64,000 bases of DNA, from assembly GCA_021014325.1 (NCBI GenBank), contig CM037460.1, positions 21,509,044-21,573,043 on the forward strand, read 5' to 3'. Numbering within the stretch: the first letter of the stretch is position 1; every line of letters begins with the position of its first letter. The notes under the pieces are model-generated. The model saw only the letters and a program-made list of their open reading frames with translations, searched no databases and had not been told where the DNA came from. Made by a program: the position numbers and the translations under genes. This document shows, piece after piece, positions 24,619-36,506 of this stretch. The stretch is from Plazaster borealis (Eukaryota > Echinodermata > Asteroidea > Forcipulatida > Labidiasteridae).

Positions 24619-27600
24619 CTGTAAAAATATTTGAAAGAAAGAACTGGCGTAATAATCATCTTAAAATCCTCTCAGGACAGAAATTGTAAAATCCTAAAAC
24701 TTTGATAACAGTTTCCTCTTGGTTTGGAGATGAATCCCACCGGATTAACAGTGTTAATTATGTCACTGTGGTCCAGTGGTTAGACTGCAGGACTTGTAAT
24801 CACAAGGTTGTGGGTTTGAATCCTACCAAGCTAGCTGCTGATTTCACAATGACTAGAATATTGTCATCTAGTTACCGAGTCACAATTTATTAATTTGTGC
24901 AATTCATAATCAAAGACGTTAAAGCTATGTTTGTATGAGAGAGATTGGCTGTTTATATCCCCTTGTGCGAGTTTGCCGAGTTCCCTGGATGGGTACACTA
25001 TCTAAGCAAACAAACAAAGAAAGAAACAAACAAACACCCCAACAGACAGGATGTTGCATTTTAGAGATTTCCACACTCTCTAAATCATTTCAAATAGATA
25101 TTCGAGGGTTGGTCATGACAAGTACCGAGTCTTTCATCTCTTGCTCAATGAATTTGAAAAAATTTGAAAAAGAGAAAAACAGATGACCAGCTGTAAAGAG
25201 GCAATACCAAGATTCGTAATGTGACACCGGCTTGAAATGTTAAAATTTGTAATCATCAATATATCCAATCAGAAAAAATATTCAGACAACCTGGGCCTAA
25301 TTTCATGGCTCTGCTTACCCTTAAGCAAAGAATTGGTGCTTAAGGAAGCAGGGAATTCTGCGCTGACGTCAAGCCTATTTCACAGGTAAGTAGGGAATTT
25401 TTGCTTATGTGCGTTTCTAGGCATTCTCCGCTTACACAGCTAAGGCAGAAATTTGGCTTGCCCTGTAAGCGATGAATGGTCATCGCAAGCCCAGAATTCT
25501 GCGGTAAGCACAGCCATGAAAATGGGCCCAGATCTTTGATTCCTGAGGTCAATGTAAAGCGAAAAACATGTGACATTGCCTATGGGGGTGGGGGGAGGGG
25601 GGAGAGGGTCATGTTGCTTACTCTCATGCGTCTTTGTCTTGGGCACAGGTATAGATCCAAGCATCGTTCAAACCGCTCCCGTACGAAATCCCTATAGGCT
25701 GGTAGCTTGCGGAAGCACTCAACGCTCTGAGGCAGGAATTCCATCTTACGATCCTCGGGGTGAGCCTCCTTCCACTCTTTGATCTTGAATAAATCAGAAG
25801 TGGAACAACATTTCAACTCAAAAATAACTGTCATTGATTATTCTCATGCTTGTAAAGAGAGGACATTCTGTTTGGGATTTTGCCCTTTATGGACAGCCAT
25901 CAGACTGTAATTTGAGAACCTAATAAATCTTGAAAAATTGGGAGTAGGCCAGGGCCAAGTGAGGATACACTGAAAAACTTCTCGGTGGTAAAATCTACAA
26001 GATTCTCAGATTCTTTCTACTGCCACAGATGAAGCAGGCCTTACACTTTAGCTTTAAGTAAAGTAGCCCACCGGGCTAGTAAACTGCATTTTACTTGCCC
26101 CCTGGAAGTTTTAGTAGCCTAGATTTTAATTGTGTTGTCATAAATGTATCTTTCTGATGTTTTTATGGTAGCAATCACAACCAGTTTAATGGTCAGTTAC
26201 ATTCACACACTCAAAAACAAATTAACACATTCATAAAACTTATTCTTCACATCTGAAAAAGAAGAAATATGAGCAGTTTCAACAAGTAGTGTTTAGTAGC
26301 CCACAGTTGAGAAGTGGTTTTTACTAGCCCATAGCAGTTTTTACAAGACAATGTACGCCGGGTTAGTGTTAAGGGCGAGCACTGTGAAGGGTTTGAAGCA
26401 AAATAAAAGCAGTGTTTCTGTTCTCTGATAAACTGTGATTACTCGTCATACCTCTTCCTCTGTCGGCAGATACTCCGGTGGGGGTCGGTAGGATTCCTCA
26501 TGACCTGGCAGCTTTATCTTAGGAGCAGCAATGTGGGAGTGATGACGTTTGGTCATCTCTGCGTGGGCCTCGTTACTCCAGATGTCATAGAATTTGGGTA
26601 TCCCATCATCCTTCTTCTCTTTGCGTGGCTTCAACCACCCCATGCGAAAAGCATGCACCATTTTACTGACCTTCAAAGGAGAAAGTATTTTTAATTGTGT
26701 TAGATGAATGAAGTAAAAGTCACCATTTGCTATAATATAATAATTAGTTTGTTATATAGTGCTTTATCTACGGGCCTCTCAAAGCACTTATTCTTCTTCT
26801 TATTTTTTTTAAAGACAGGTTTTTGAAGTTTTGAATTATGAGTCCCATTTATGTAACACCTTACAAGGGTGTAAAAGGTGCTGTGGTGCATTCAGCACTG
26901 CAAGAGACACTGCGGCAAACCCATTCTCTTAGCGATATGTGTAACTGTTTTTTTTAATGTGCATTTCACAACACACGGAACCGACAGCTTTTATGGCAAG
27001 TGTCTTGCTCAAGGACACAAGTGGCAAGACCGGGACTCAAACCCACAATCTGCTGATCAGAAACACCAGAGCTCGAGTCCAGTGCTCTTAGTTTGCTTGA
27101 CCACGATCCTCCCCTACATTATCTGCCAAAAGGAAACAAATGCTTGATGGCAGCAAACCAGGTAGTTTTCCATTGTTTGTGTAATTCTGCTTTCAATATT
27201 AAAATATAAAACAAATAAAAAGATGGCTCCTCGAGGTGGTCATTTTACAATGATTCCAAGAACACACCTTCTCTTTTTCAAGAAGAGACGGAATAAAACT
27301 GCGTTTGTGCTCCGGACGCCGTGTTACGGGATGGATCATTTTCTCATGAGTAAAGAAGTCAATGTACGGCTCGTAGGGATCGAAGGTCGTCTCTGGGTAG
27401 CGGCCATCTTGGATGCGCTGTATTAAAGCCACATCTTCGTCTTTAAGGACGATGTCACTGCCGGTCATTTTGTCGTACACTGTGCGCCTGAAATGCAGCA
27501 GATAAAGGAGTTGTGTTACTAAACACCAAGAGGTGACTTCATTATGTAGATGTACTTAATTTTTATATTCCTGTATTATTTAAATTACACTCATTTAAAA

Positions 27601-30600
27601 TGCGAGCACACCCCTATTTGGAATATGCTAATTTCATGTTGATTTCTTGAGCACTGACCTCTTGCATTAAGATCAAGTATAAAGGAATTTCAAGCTTGAG
27701 TGGTTTTGGGGAACTTTGAAACACTTTAAGTGGACACCCAAGATGTGTATGAGGAAAAAATGCTAACATTCATTGTACAAAAAGGAACCAGACTATTTCT
27801 CCATCCAGCCTCGGTTTAGTTATATTGATTTGAATGGGAGCAAATTTAGATGGCCGCACCATGATAAAGGTCTATAGGACTAATGCTAGTTGTCAGAACT
27901 GTAAGGTAATATTTGCTCTTATATTTAAATAAGTTCAAGATTGCCCTAAGATTGTGTACAGACAATGATATTTCCTGGATAAAGTTTTGCTGAGATACTG
28001 TTTAGTCTTTAGTTGACTTTGTTGATGCAAGCATTTTTGAAAAAGTATCTGAACGCCAAGTGTGATTCAACACCTAGGCCCAACTTCATAGAGCTGCTAA
28101 AGCACAAAAAATTGCTAGGCACAACAAAAATTGCTTACCAGAATAAGGTTACCAGTCAAAATACCAGTCCACATGTACTGTATGTGACTGGTTTCCTGCT
28201 ATTTTTTGCTTAGCAGAAAATTATCAAGCACAATTTTGTGCTAAAGCATGTCTATGAAATTGGGCACAAGGCCAAATTACATAAAGCTGCTCAATGGCCG
28301 ATTTTGTTCTTACGGTGCACTTTCAATTTCATAGCACTGCTAACCGTTAGCTGCTAAACTTCCAGTGCTTACTGTAAGCAAATGAATGATGTAACAATGC
28401 AAGTCCATGGTGAATGAGCAAGCAGGCTGCCTAGCATTCTTTTTAACCTTGGAAATATCCTTGGGTTCAAGCAATTTTTTTCTGCTAAAGCCAAACTTTG
28501 CAGAACAAATTTGCTTACCGTTAAGCAGCCCTATGGACTTAGCTTACCAGTAATCTGGGTTGTCCATTTTCTCTAAGAATTCCTCCAGTTCATCTCTCTT
28601 TGGGGGTCGCATAATCTTCTTACCCGTGACGTCATAGCCAATGTGAGGATAGTCATCATACCACTCCATTGGTATGTTGCCCACCGTGTTACGGATGTCC
28701 TGCAGGACAGATAGAAGTGAAGAAAAATCAAAAATTGTTATTTTTCCTATAACCATGTAAACTCCTTAGGAGTGTGCAGCACCAGCTGTAAAATTGTTGC
28801 TAATCAATCACAGTAATAATCACTACCCTCACAGGGTAGGAGTCAAGAATAATTAATATATTATTAGCTGTAGACCAAAGTATCAAAGTGCCTAACACTA
28901 TCTCTGTTTATCAGGGAAATGGCCTTCCTATAACCATCCTAGCTCCTTAGGAGTATGTGTCAAAAAACAATCGCAAAACAATTATATTGCATTTTATCAA
29001 TTAAATGATCAATTGTTTAATACTGGGGCCCAATTTCATGGAGCTGCTTAAGCAGAAATTATTGCTTAACAGTTTTGCGCTGAGCAAAAATGTGTAAGAT
29101 ACCATTAAAAATGGTACATGTTACATAGTATTTGGGCTGCTCCTACTGCTAACCGTAATCTGGTAAGCATAATTTTGCTGTGCTTAGCTATTTTTGTGCT
29201 AAGCAGCTCTATGAAATTGGGCCCCGTTAATAACTCCCTTGTAGTCATCACCGGCAGTTAGCACTATTAATTCATGGTAAGACTAGTTTTCCAGTCTAGT
29301 CCACCCACCATAAATGGCTTTGAACTGTTGCGTGTTGTGTGTGGTCAACTTGACATCATTAATGCAATCATTCTTGGCTTGAGAAGCTGTTTAAATGTGT
29401 AGCTGAGGGACCCAGCGGCAGTGGAAGGTACCCAATCAACATGAGGCTTACTTGAGTGTATGTCATGGATTGGTTGATAAGGTTGACCAATAAGAGTTTG
29501 TTTTATATTACTTTCAACCAATGGAAGCTGCTTTCTGAGTAGCAAATTGTTTGGCAGGAGCCAAAACTTTGTCGAAGCTTGTGTTGGCAAGAACTTTTCG
29601 TTTAAATGTACTGAGTATACAGTGTTTCATCAAACAAAAATGTAGGGTGATAAAATAATGTCATATTGTTCTTGAATCACATTGCAGTGATTACATCTAA
29701 ATTAACCATCTCTACTCTCCCAGGCATTAAAATGTCTTTGAAAAGGGGCACCAAGGGTTGGATTCGAACCAGTGCATTCTTTATAGCTCAACTACCAGAA
29801 CTTGCAATCAGGTGTGCTGAATGGCTCCATACAATACAACACCAGTTTGAGTAAACAAAGCATGCTATAACAGCAAACTGAATCTGTGAACACAAGCCTG
29901 AGAAAACCCTGTAAACGAAACACATGAAGGGGGCATACCTCCTCATCTGATGAGTCAAACTCGTACTCATCTACCACTTTGCTTGTTGTGCTGCTTGCGC
30001 CCTCTTCATTAACTTCATTATCATTTGATTCTGATTGTGTTTTGTTGTCCAATGTTGTCGCTGGTTTCAGCTTGATCTGTTTCCGTCTCAACTGCTGCGC
30101 GAATCTGTTAAGTTTACCTCTCCTTGGAGCTGGAGACATGTTCTGAAGAAAAAGAAGAAATTGACAACGGGAAAATTATAACGGCATGACAAAAAGGTAT
30201 TTTGAACCAATGACCCTGTGCGGGAGTTTGACCTCACATCTCAGAGACTCAAACATGCAGGATGGGTTTCCATTTCTATTTCTATGCTGGTACTCGTTGA
30301 AGGCCTGCTCAGCAACTTAACAAGGATTGAGGTGTGGTGCCTTAAATGGTGGACACTTGTGCAAGGTGCTCAACACATATGTTATGCAAGTAAAAAGCTT
30401 GTGACTTCATCGAATGAAATTTTTTTTTAAATGGATTAATAAGACTACCATTTTCCAAGAAATGGAAGACCAGAAAAACAGAGAGCTATTAATTTTGTAA
30501 AGCCCTTTAACATAGGACGCAATGTAGTAAGGTTTGCGGTAACACCATGGACATGAAATCTCTCTTATAAGTTGTGGTGGTTATGAAAAGAATCGAAGGT

Positions 30601-33210
30601 GTTACTACTCGGTGTTTTGCTCAATAAGCTCAAGTCATCTTCAGGGGAAAGTTTTTTCCTAAACCAATCAGAGTATACTGATCAGAATCACAACTAATAA
30701 GAGAGATTTCATTGGTACATGATGTTACTGCAAACCTTACTAGATTGTATTCTCCAAAGTGCAAAGTCTCAAATCCAACATAGGACGCAATAAGTTTCTT
30801 AACCGAAAGCAAACCATTGAAAATACCTCTTTCTTCTTCAAATCAGTTTCAACATCCTCTTCATCATTTCCATCTGCATCTTCGAGATTTTCCTTTTCTT
30901 TTCCTTCTTCTTCTCCTGCCTCAGAGACATCTTCAGATTCATCGTCATTGTCACTGCTGTCAATGTCATCTTGCTCATCATCGTCACCATCAGAGAGACC
31001 ACTGTCTTCACTGTCTGTCATCTCTGCTTCTAGCTCCTCATCCTCCTCACTGTAATCTTCCGAGTCACTGTCACTGTCATCGTCCATTGGAGCATCCACA
31101 AAAAGGTCATCCTAGTGATGGAGTAAAACAACGCAGGAATGAAAACAGATGAATAGAAAAAGTCAGACTGCCTCAGTGGACACACTATGCAAAAGTGCAC
31201 TTTAGTTAAAATTAATAATTTTTTTAATCATAAACAAGTTAACTGAAAAGGTGGCAGTTTGATGCAGCACTCTTTTCTATATTAGTTTAAGCACACTACA
31301 CTAGTGCCGTGGAGCTATGCAGTCTGACTCCTATCAAGATGATCGAGGGTTACAATTATCGGAACTACCATTTCCCATTCATTCCGAGATGACTTGGGAC
31401 CAAATTGGGCTAAAATTCCGTATCCGGTCCGGCAGCCATTTTATCTCCCATAATTTAGATCAAATTATATCCTTCCCAAACCTGTCCAGAAGGGTTGACC
31501 GAAAGAGGTACAGGCACTTTGAACAATTAAAAAGTGTCAAAATCAGGAAAAATAAGCAATTTTAGGGTCTATGGCTGTTCTTCACAAATGACAATGTAGT
31601 TGCGATAATCATAACCCATCAGGAGGATGGAGGGTTACGATTATCGCAACTATTCACCAATGCTGCTCGCTACACTCCAATTTTAGTTCCTTTCTTTGGG
31701 CATGGGTGTGCGAGAGTTCCATCCGCGCAATGAAATGTGCGCTTGAATTTTCCTTTTTTAAGTAAAGAAATTAGCGTTTTTACTTTTAGCTACCAATTCC
31801 TCAAGTCAAGCCAAGAAGAATATAAAAAGTAGCCCTGGTAGGACGTCAGTCAGTGCCACTGCACTGACGTCCTGGGTATAATGATCCTTTACAATGCGAA
31901 CAAAATTTTGAGTAACATTTTAAAATATTTTTACCTAATTTGAGAAGCTGAAACTCCATTCACTTATTCTTGGTGCCTTTAATTACACTTTTGCTGAGTT
32001 CAAAACCTATCAAATACATCCATGAATGACATTATTTCCGAAAATAAGTCCAAGTTGTGCACTGGCGCTGCGACTCCGTCGTGTTGCCGCCCCGAAGAAA
32101 AAGCGTTCAGTGTTACGGGTTAGACAGCGCCCTCTTTTGTGGACTTGGTTCCATGTCAGTTGAGGTTGTCGCAACGAATGCGTCAATTTCCATTTTATTT
32201 TCACAATAATGTCATCCACCAAGGATAAAATTGGCAGTTCTGAATAGAGCAGGCATAAGGTTCAGGACACAAGGAACATGTGAGTCACGTTTCAGCTTCC
32301 TCAAAAAGGTAAAAATATGATAACAAATGGTTATAAATTTTGTTGCAATGCCTGAGGACCTTTATACCCTGGACCCCGTCGTGTTGTATGCAACGGAGGA
32401 GTCCAACCTGGGCTAATAAAAAAGTAAGGAAAATAATTTAGTCCAACATCCATACAAAATCTATAATATTGAATAAATCTGTAGGGCCTACTGTCTACAA
32501 TTAATCAGTTATAAACAGTAAAGCCCAGATAGGGAATTTTCCCCCAAAATTGACTTGGGTACAAGTCCAGACCGAGTTGATTTGGTACAGAGTTGACCCG
32601 CTTTCACTCAGCTAGCTAGGTTGATGCTTGTTGAACGATGAGACTGGACACTGGACATGCTGGATATGGGGTCATGTAGGTATGTGAAGATCCGCATCGA
32701 TCGCGGCCGCTATTTTCTGCCAGATTTGTGTTATTCTGATTGGCTGTCAAAAATACAAGTTTTGACGGCACTAATATCACTCTTTTACTGAACCATACGT
32801 TATTAAAAGGTAAACCTACATATTAATTGTTATTCTGTCTTTAATATCTGAAAGTTTTGTCAGAAAGTCGCATTTTGGTCACAAAATCCCAATCAATTGC
32901 CTGTTAGAAAATGCAAATGCTTGTAATTTCTTTATCAATTAAGACTTCTCAATAATTTTTGTATCACTGTGTAGGATTTTTCATGCTCTTTCCAGTGGTA
33001 CTAATTGCATTCGTATTGGTTCACTTTGAATTTTTTCTTCACATACCTAGGTCATGTCTCATGAATGATGTCGATGAGCATGAAGATCGAAGTCGACACT
33101 TAATCATTATAAGTAAATTTCAGGGACATGTACTTGATTCCTACCTCTGCCTTAACAAAATCACCAACTTGCTGCTTCGGATCCAGCGATTTCCTTTTCA
33201 AGCTAGCCAT
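19915..33210 (-). CDS. BOP1: BOP1, ribosome biogenesis protein (PeBoW complex), complete, 13 exons
   Basis: Minus-strand exons: 33210-33145, 31111-30827, 30142-29939, 28699-28548, 27487-27268, 26670-26452, 25783-25622, 24618-24468, 23393-23077, 22725-22540, 21756-21654, 21145-20953 and 20068-19915 (TAA 19917-19915). They total about 803 codons with every junction in frame; the human protein is about 746. The start ATG at 33210 sits in 'ccaaaATGG'. Residues 1-22 are basic, about 23-117 are very acidic (Asp/Glu/Ser), about 186-436 form the BOP1NT domain ([36 protein letters not shown]), and about 437-803 form the C-terminal WD40 propeller ([12 protein letters not shown], ending [12 protein letters not shown]). 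In studied eukaryotes BOP1 acts in the nucleolus with PES1 and WDR12 in pre-rRNA processing and 60S assembly. Confidence 0.95.
22852..22985 (+). mobile_element. Leu-tRNA-derived SINE head, truncated
   Basis: Reads 'gtcatggccgtgccgttaag', a loop containing 'gactcaaactc', then 'gggttccggtcttgacac' and the body motif 'actgctttatccttcgg'. It lies in the BOP1 intron between the exons at 23393 and 22725. The small open frames on both strands here are repeat-derived. Confidence 0.55.
24762..25037 (+). mobile_element. Thr-tRNA-like SINE with (CAAA)n tail
   Basis: The head 'gtggtccagtggttagac' has an A-box-like motif, the loop region 'gacttgtaatc' places TGT in the anticodon position, and 'gggtttgaatcctacc' resembles a B box. 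A unique body follows, then a tail 'aaacaaacaaagaaag'. It lies in the BOP1 intron between the exons at 25783 and 24618. No acceptor-stem pairing supports a functional tRNA. Confidence 0.65.
25293..25530. repeat. 'GGGCC(C/T)AATTTCATGG' foldback element
   Basis: The left end 'gggcctaatttcatggctc' and the right end 'agccatgaaaatgggccc' are inverted repeats, and the interior has 'gcttaagca'-type motifs. It belongs to the abundant family also at 28077-28265, 29025-29225 and 45877-46053, with fragments near 16480-16600, 21380-21500, 22370-22500, 28270-28540, 48240-48300, 54590-54810 and 57025-57165. Confidence 0.65.
26730..27112 (-). mobile_element. Leu-tRNA-derived SINE (minus strand)
   Basis: The minus strand begins near 27107 with 'atcgtggtcaagcaaac', then 'ggactcgagctctggtgttt', 'gtgggtttgagtcccgg', then the body 'cttgtgtccttgagcaagac', and runs to an AT-rich end near 26740. 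It lies in the BOP1 intron between the exons at 27487 and 26670. Confidence 0.7.
28077..28265. repeat. 'GGCCCAA(C/T)TTCATAGAGCTGCT' foldback element
   Basis: The ends 'ggcccaacttcatagagc' and 'tctatgaaattgggc' form inverted repeats. The interior carries 'ttgcttaccagaataaggtt', shared with 22400-22440 and 21400. It lies in the BOP1 intron between the exons at 28699 and 27487. Confidence 0.7.
29025..29225. repeat. Complete GGGGCCCAATTTCAT foldback MITE
   Basis: The 201-base element starts 'ggggcccaatttcatgga' and ends 'tatgaaattgggcccc'. The arms continue inward through 'gctgcttaagca' and 'tgctaagcagc'. It is the cleanest full copy of the family in the window. Flanking 'ttaata' on both sides may be a decayed target duplication. 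Confidence 0.75.
30525..30742. repeat. Foldback element with 25-base terminal inverted repeats
   Basis: The left end 'tagtaaggtttgcggtaaca' (30525) pairs with the right end 'tgttactgcaaaccttacta' (30742), with one mismatch over these bases. Pairing extends inward through 'tctcttataagttgt' and 'acaactaataagaga'. A 15-base direct repeat, 'aacataggacgcaat', flanks it at 30509-30523 and 30777-30791. It is the same terminal family as 53318-53557, and it lies just downstream of the BOP1 acidic exon. Confidence 0.8.
30827..31111 (-). CDS. BOP1: BOP1 acidic N-terminal exon
   Basis: Encodes 95 residues dominated by Asp, Glu and Ser, beginning [13 protein letters not shown] and ending with DLKKKE. Acidic N-terminal regions are usual in BOP1 proteins. 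The opposite strand shows long Ser-rich open frames here that are shadows of this low-complexity coding sequence. Confidence 0.9.
31597..31652. repeat. Near-perfect short hairpin
   Basis: Arms of 21 bases starting 'tagttgcgataatc' and ending 'gattatcgcaacta' differ at one pair and enclose a 14-base spacer. Related half-palindromes with 'gcgataatcgta' or 'taatcgtaaccctcc' are at 33670-33740 and 34726-34752, bracketing the LINE fragment. Confidence 0.75.
33145..33210 (-). CDS. BOP1: BOP1 first coding exon
   Basis: A short 66-base exon beginning [12 protein letters not shown] and ending in GAG followed by a GTAGGA donor. It joins in phase 0 to the acidic exon at 31111 across a 2.0-kb intron. 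The exon has no database-style support. It was chosen because the ATG has a good context, the donor is good, the phase fits, and no other start lies closer to the acidic exon's acceptor (cactag at 31117-31112). Confidence 0.7.
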
Positions 33211-33737
33211 TTTGGTGAAAATCTCTCACACAAACAGCAGTGCACAGTCGAGTCGTATGCAAACCTGTGCGTCTCAGAACACGTTTTTGATTACGTCTGT
33301 TACCACAGTTGGCTTCATCATTACACACCATGATCGTTACGTCAAGGTACATGATCATCCAGAAAATTTCAATTTCGGCAACCGGTCTCCCAAGAGGGCG
33401 CTATTTCAATGGAGTGGTTTTTAACTTTCGATTTATTGGAGATACGCCTCATTTATTGAGAAAGCGTACGTCGTGCGTGCAGCACTATCATATGAAGAGA
33501 AAAGTTGACGTGGGTGGAGTCAAAAGGTGGGTGTGTTCATTCTTCCTCCGTGGTGCAAGGGTGTGTTGTTGCGATTTTATTTTAGTATTTAATCAGTTTT
33601 TTACTTACAAATAAACAAGTACAATAATTTAGTTTGCAGGGGAATTCGGTATGGTGCCTGTGTAATGTTAGTTTAGTTGCGATAATCGTACTCGTAGCCC
33701 CACATTATTGGGCCAATGGGGGCTACGACGATAATCC

Positions 33738-34730
33738 ATGGAGGTTCCATGCTTCCTCCATGTAATTAGACATTGGATGCTTTTGAACAAGCTTGTTCTC
33801 AATGATTCAAAGACTGAGTTAATTTATTTTAATTCCTCGTTCCGTAAATGTGACCCTTTGTCTAGTTTGTGGGTTGGTATAGATGAGATTACTCAAAAAC
33901 CTTGGTGTGTACTTTGTCTTTGAATGACTACTCATGTTTCGGCATATTTTGCATTGCATCGTATTAGCAAAATTCGTAATGTTCTTGATCAAACCACTAC
34001 TGAACGACTTATCCATGCCTTTATTACGTCACGGTTGGATTATTGCAATAGTCTTCTTTATGGTTTACCCGATTATTTAATCTATAGGTTACAGGTAGTT
34101 CAAAATTCAGCTGCTCGTCTTGTTACTCGAACTAAAAAATATCAGCATATCACTCCCATTCTCCAAAGTCTTCACTGGATTCCTGTGGCACAGCGTATTG
34201 AGTTCAAGATTCTTATTTTAGCTTATAAAATCTTACATAAACAAGCACCTGAATATTTGTCGGATTTGTTGAGAGTTAGAGAAAGTTCTATTGTCACTCG
34301 CTCCTCCTCTGAAATACGCTTTGTTGAACCTCGTTTTAATCAGAATCACTATGGCAGGCATACTTTTTCAGTCTCAGCACCCAATGTATGGAATAGACTG
34401 CCTCAGTATATTCAAAATGCACCCTCTTTGTTGTCCTTTAAGTCCGCTCTAAAAACGTATTATTTTCGTCAAGTCTTTAGGTAATATTGTTTTGTTTTGT
34501 GATTCTTGAATTCTCTAATTCAACTGAGTCTTAATGCATCTTTTTGTGTATTTTATCGTTGTATAGGGATAATTATTATAGTACCAATGTATTTATGTGC
34601 TTTTTATGTATTTTAATCTATCATTGTTTTAATTGATTACCAGTATTTGTAATAACTAAAGTGCATTGAGATTATGTGTTATGTAATGCGCTATATAAGA
34701 ATTAAATATTATTATATTATTATTTAATCG
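33738..34730 (+). mobile_element. Truncated LINE, reverse transcriptase C-terminus and 3' tail
   Basis: An open frame at 33924-34484 (186 residues) reads like the C-terminal segment of jockey/CR1/L2-type LINE ORF2, with LIHAFITSRLDYCNSLLYGLP, LHWIPVAQRIEFKILILAYK and FSVSAPNVWNRLP motifs. The preceding frame (33738-33923) holds the upstream part, NDSKTELIYF, and is separated by a stop or frameshift, so the copy is broken. The 3' end has 'aatgcgctatataag' and an ATT-rich microsatellite, typical of this LINE group. The catalytic YADD box region is absent. Confidence 0.85.
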
Positions 34731-36506
34731 TAACCCTCCATGGAGGATTACGTCTTTCGCAAGTGACAGTGTGAGTTTATGAAATCGTGGATGGAGCAAT
34801 TAAAATTATAAGCTATTAATATTATTTTATTAGAAATAGAATAATCATAGAGATTTAAGAGATTTAATAATTACAGCACCTTTGAAGTTGTATTTGTAAT
34901 GTAAGGCTGAGGAGGGTGTACACAACAGCAACAACTTGAACAAGTACTCGTGGTAATTAAGGTGTAGCAGTCCCTTTGTAGTACTACTAGTACTACAGTA
35001 GTAACACTAGAATATATTACTAAAATTATTAGGTGATGTGCAATCTGCTGCCAACTACGCCACACTAGAATTAAAAACACTGGCAAACTACTTCTTAACC
35101 ATATAACACAAAACAAACATGGAATGTCGGCAGAAATGACCATCTCAAGGACAAAGCATTATTTAAACTAGGTGTCTTGCTCTAGGTAGGCCACAAGTAC
35201 CTTGACCGGGACCCGAACGCTACGGCATAGGCCTAGTCCGGTAAATGGTCGCAAAACTTAGAATACCTGTCTTGTCATTTTAAAGCACTTTGCGATGCCC
35301 ATGGGTATAATTAATTTTAATAAAGTACAGGATTTGTAAATTGAGAAAACAAATAATTTAATATTTAATACTTCACACATTGCAAAGCTAACTTTAGTAA
35401 TACCATTACCAATCCTCCGGAGAAGTATTTATATCTGAAATACTCTAAACCATCTCGTTACCGAATTGTTTTGACATCCCTGTTTGACTATTCAAATGTG
35501 AAGCACAAGTTCTTACAGGGTCTTACACAGCAGAAAGCTTTTTCTCAAAGATCAATTTTATAAATTCCTTTTAGTATTATCACCTTTAATATAGTTTTAC
35601 AGCAAAATAAGTAATAACAAATGTCTTACATGTACATAGTTATTGAATTCCCTTTCATGTAATTCAAAAACCATTGAGATTGGCCAACAAATAGGCTATC
35701 GTTCTTGGTCCTTGTTTCCTTAAGGTGATCTGTAAACTCAAAACACTTTTTGTACACAACCATGCCGTACAGCAGATGTTTGACATTCAGATCTTTCCAC
35801 TCCTATTTGAAGGGATTATATAATAGCAACCTTTGTTACAATAATTGGAAAGATCCGATCTTTCTCTTTCCAACTGATGTAAGCTTTGTTATGAGAGTCA
35901 AATGGACTTTTTGTGCTCAGGCTTGGGTGCTTTTTAAATTTGTCGTGAGCTGAGTTGACTAAGGTTGCAAATGCCAATGGTAAGGAAGAAGGAGGGTAAG
36001 ATCGGAGTGCAGTCGGCTATTAAAGTTAGCAATAGTAAGGAAAGGGTTATAGAAGTTGCATAGCATTTGAGAGACCAACAAATCACCATTGCTTATTTTG
36101 TCAGAAGTAGCAATCAAAATAAGCACTGTGTAAAACAAAATCCGGTGCAAAACACAGGCCTACCCACATAACTAAAAAACATAAAATCACATCTTCCCAT
36201 AAAACTGATCTAGAAAGTTAAAGGTGATGGTAGTGCTACTGATTAATAAAATAATATGACGGAACTTACAAATTAAAGGAAAAGTACATTGGTTTTAGTT
36301 CATTTTGATCACCGAATTTAAAACAAATATTCACCAGTTAGCAGTTTGGTGTGGTAGGAGTAATTTTTTTCTTCAAAAACCAATGTACTTTTTAATATTT
36401 TGTTTTTTGTTATTTTTATTTTTGAAAAGTTGCCAATCACAAGGCCTTAAAACAGGCCACTCAAGGCGGGGCTAAAAAGGGGAAAGGGGATAAAAGAAGA
36501 GGGAAA

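Noticed and set aside
30759..31152. Long plus-strand Ser/His-rich open frames
   Set aside because: They are antisense shadows of the low-complexity acidic BOP1 exon 31111-30827.
32010..32222. Minus-strand frame as an alternative BOP1 first exon
   Set aside because: The peptide has no BOP1 character and no in-phase donor. The exon at 33210-33145 has start, donor and phase.
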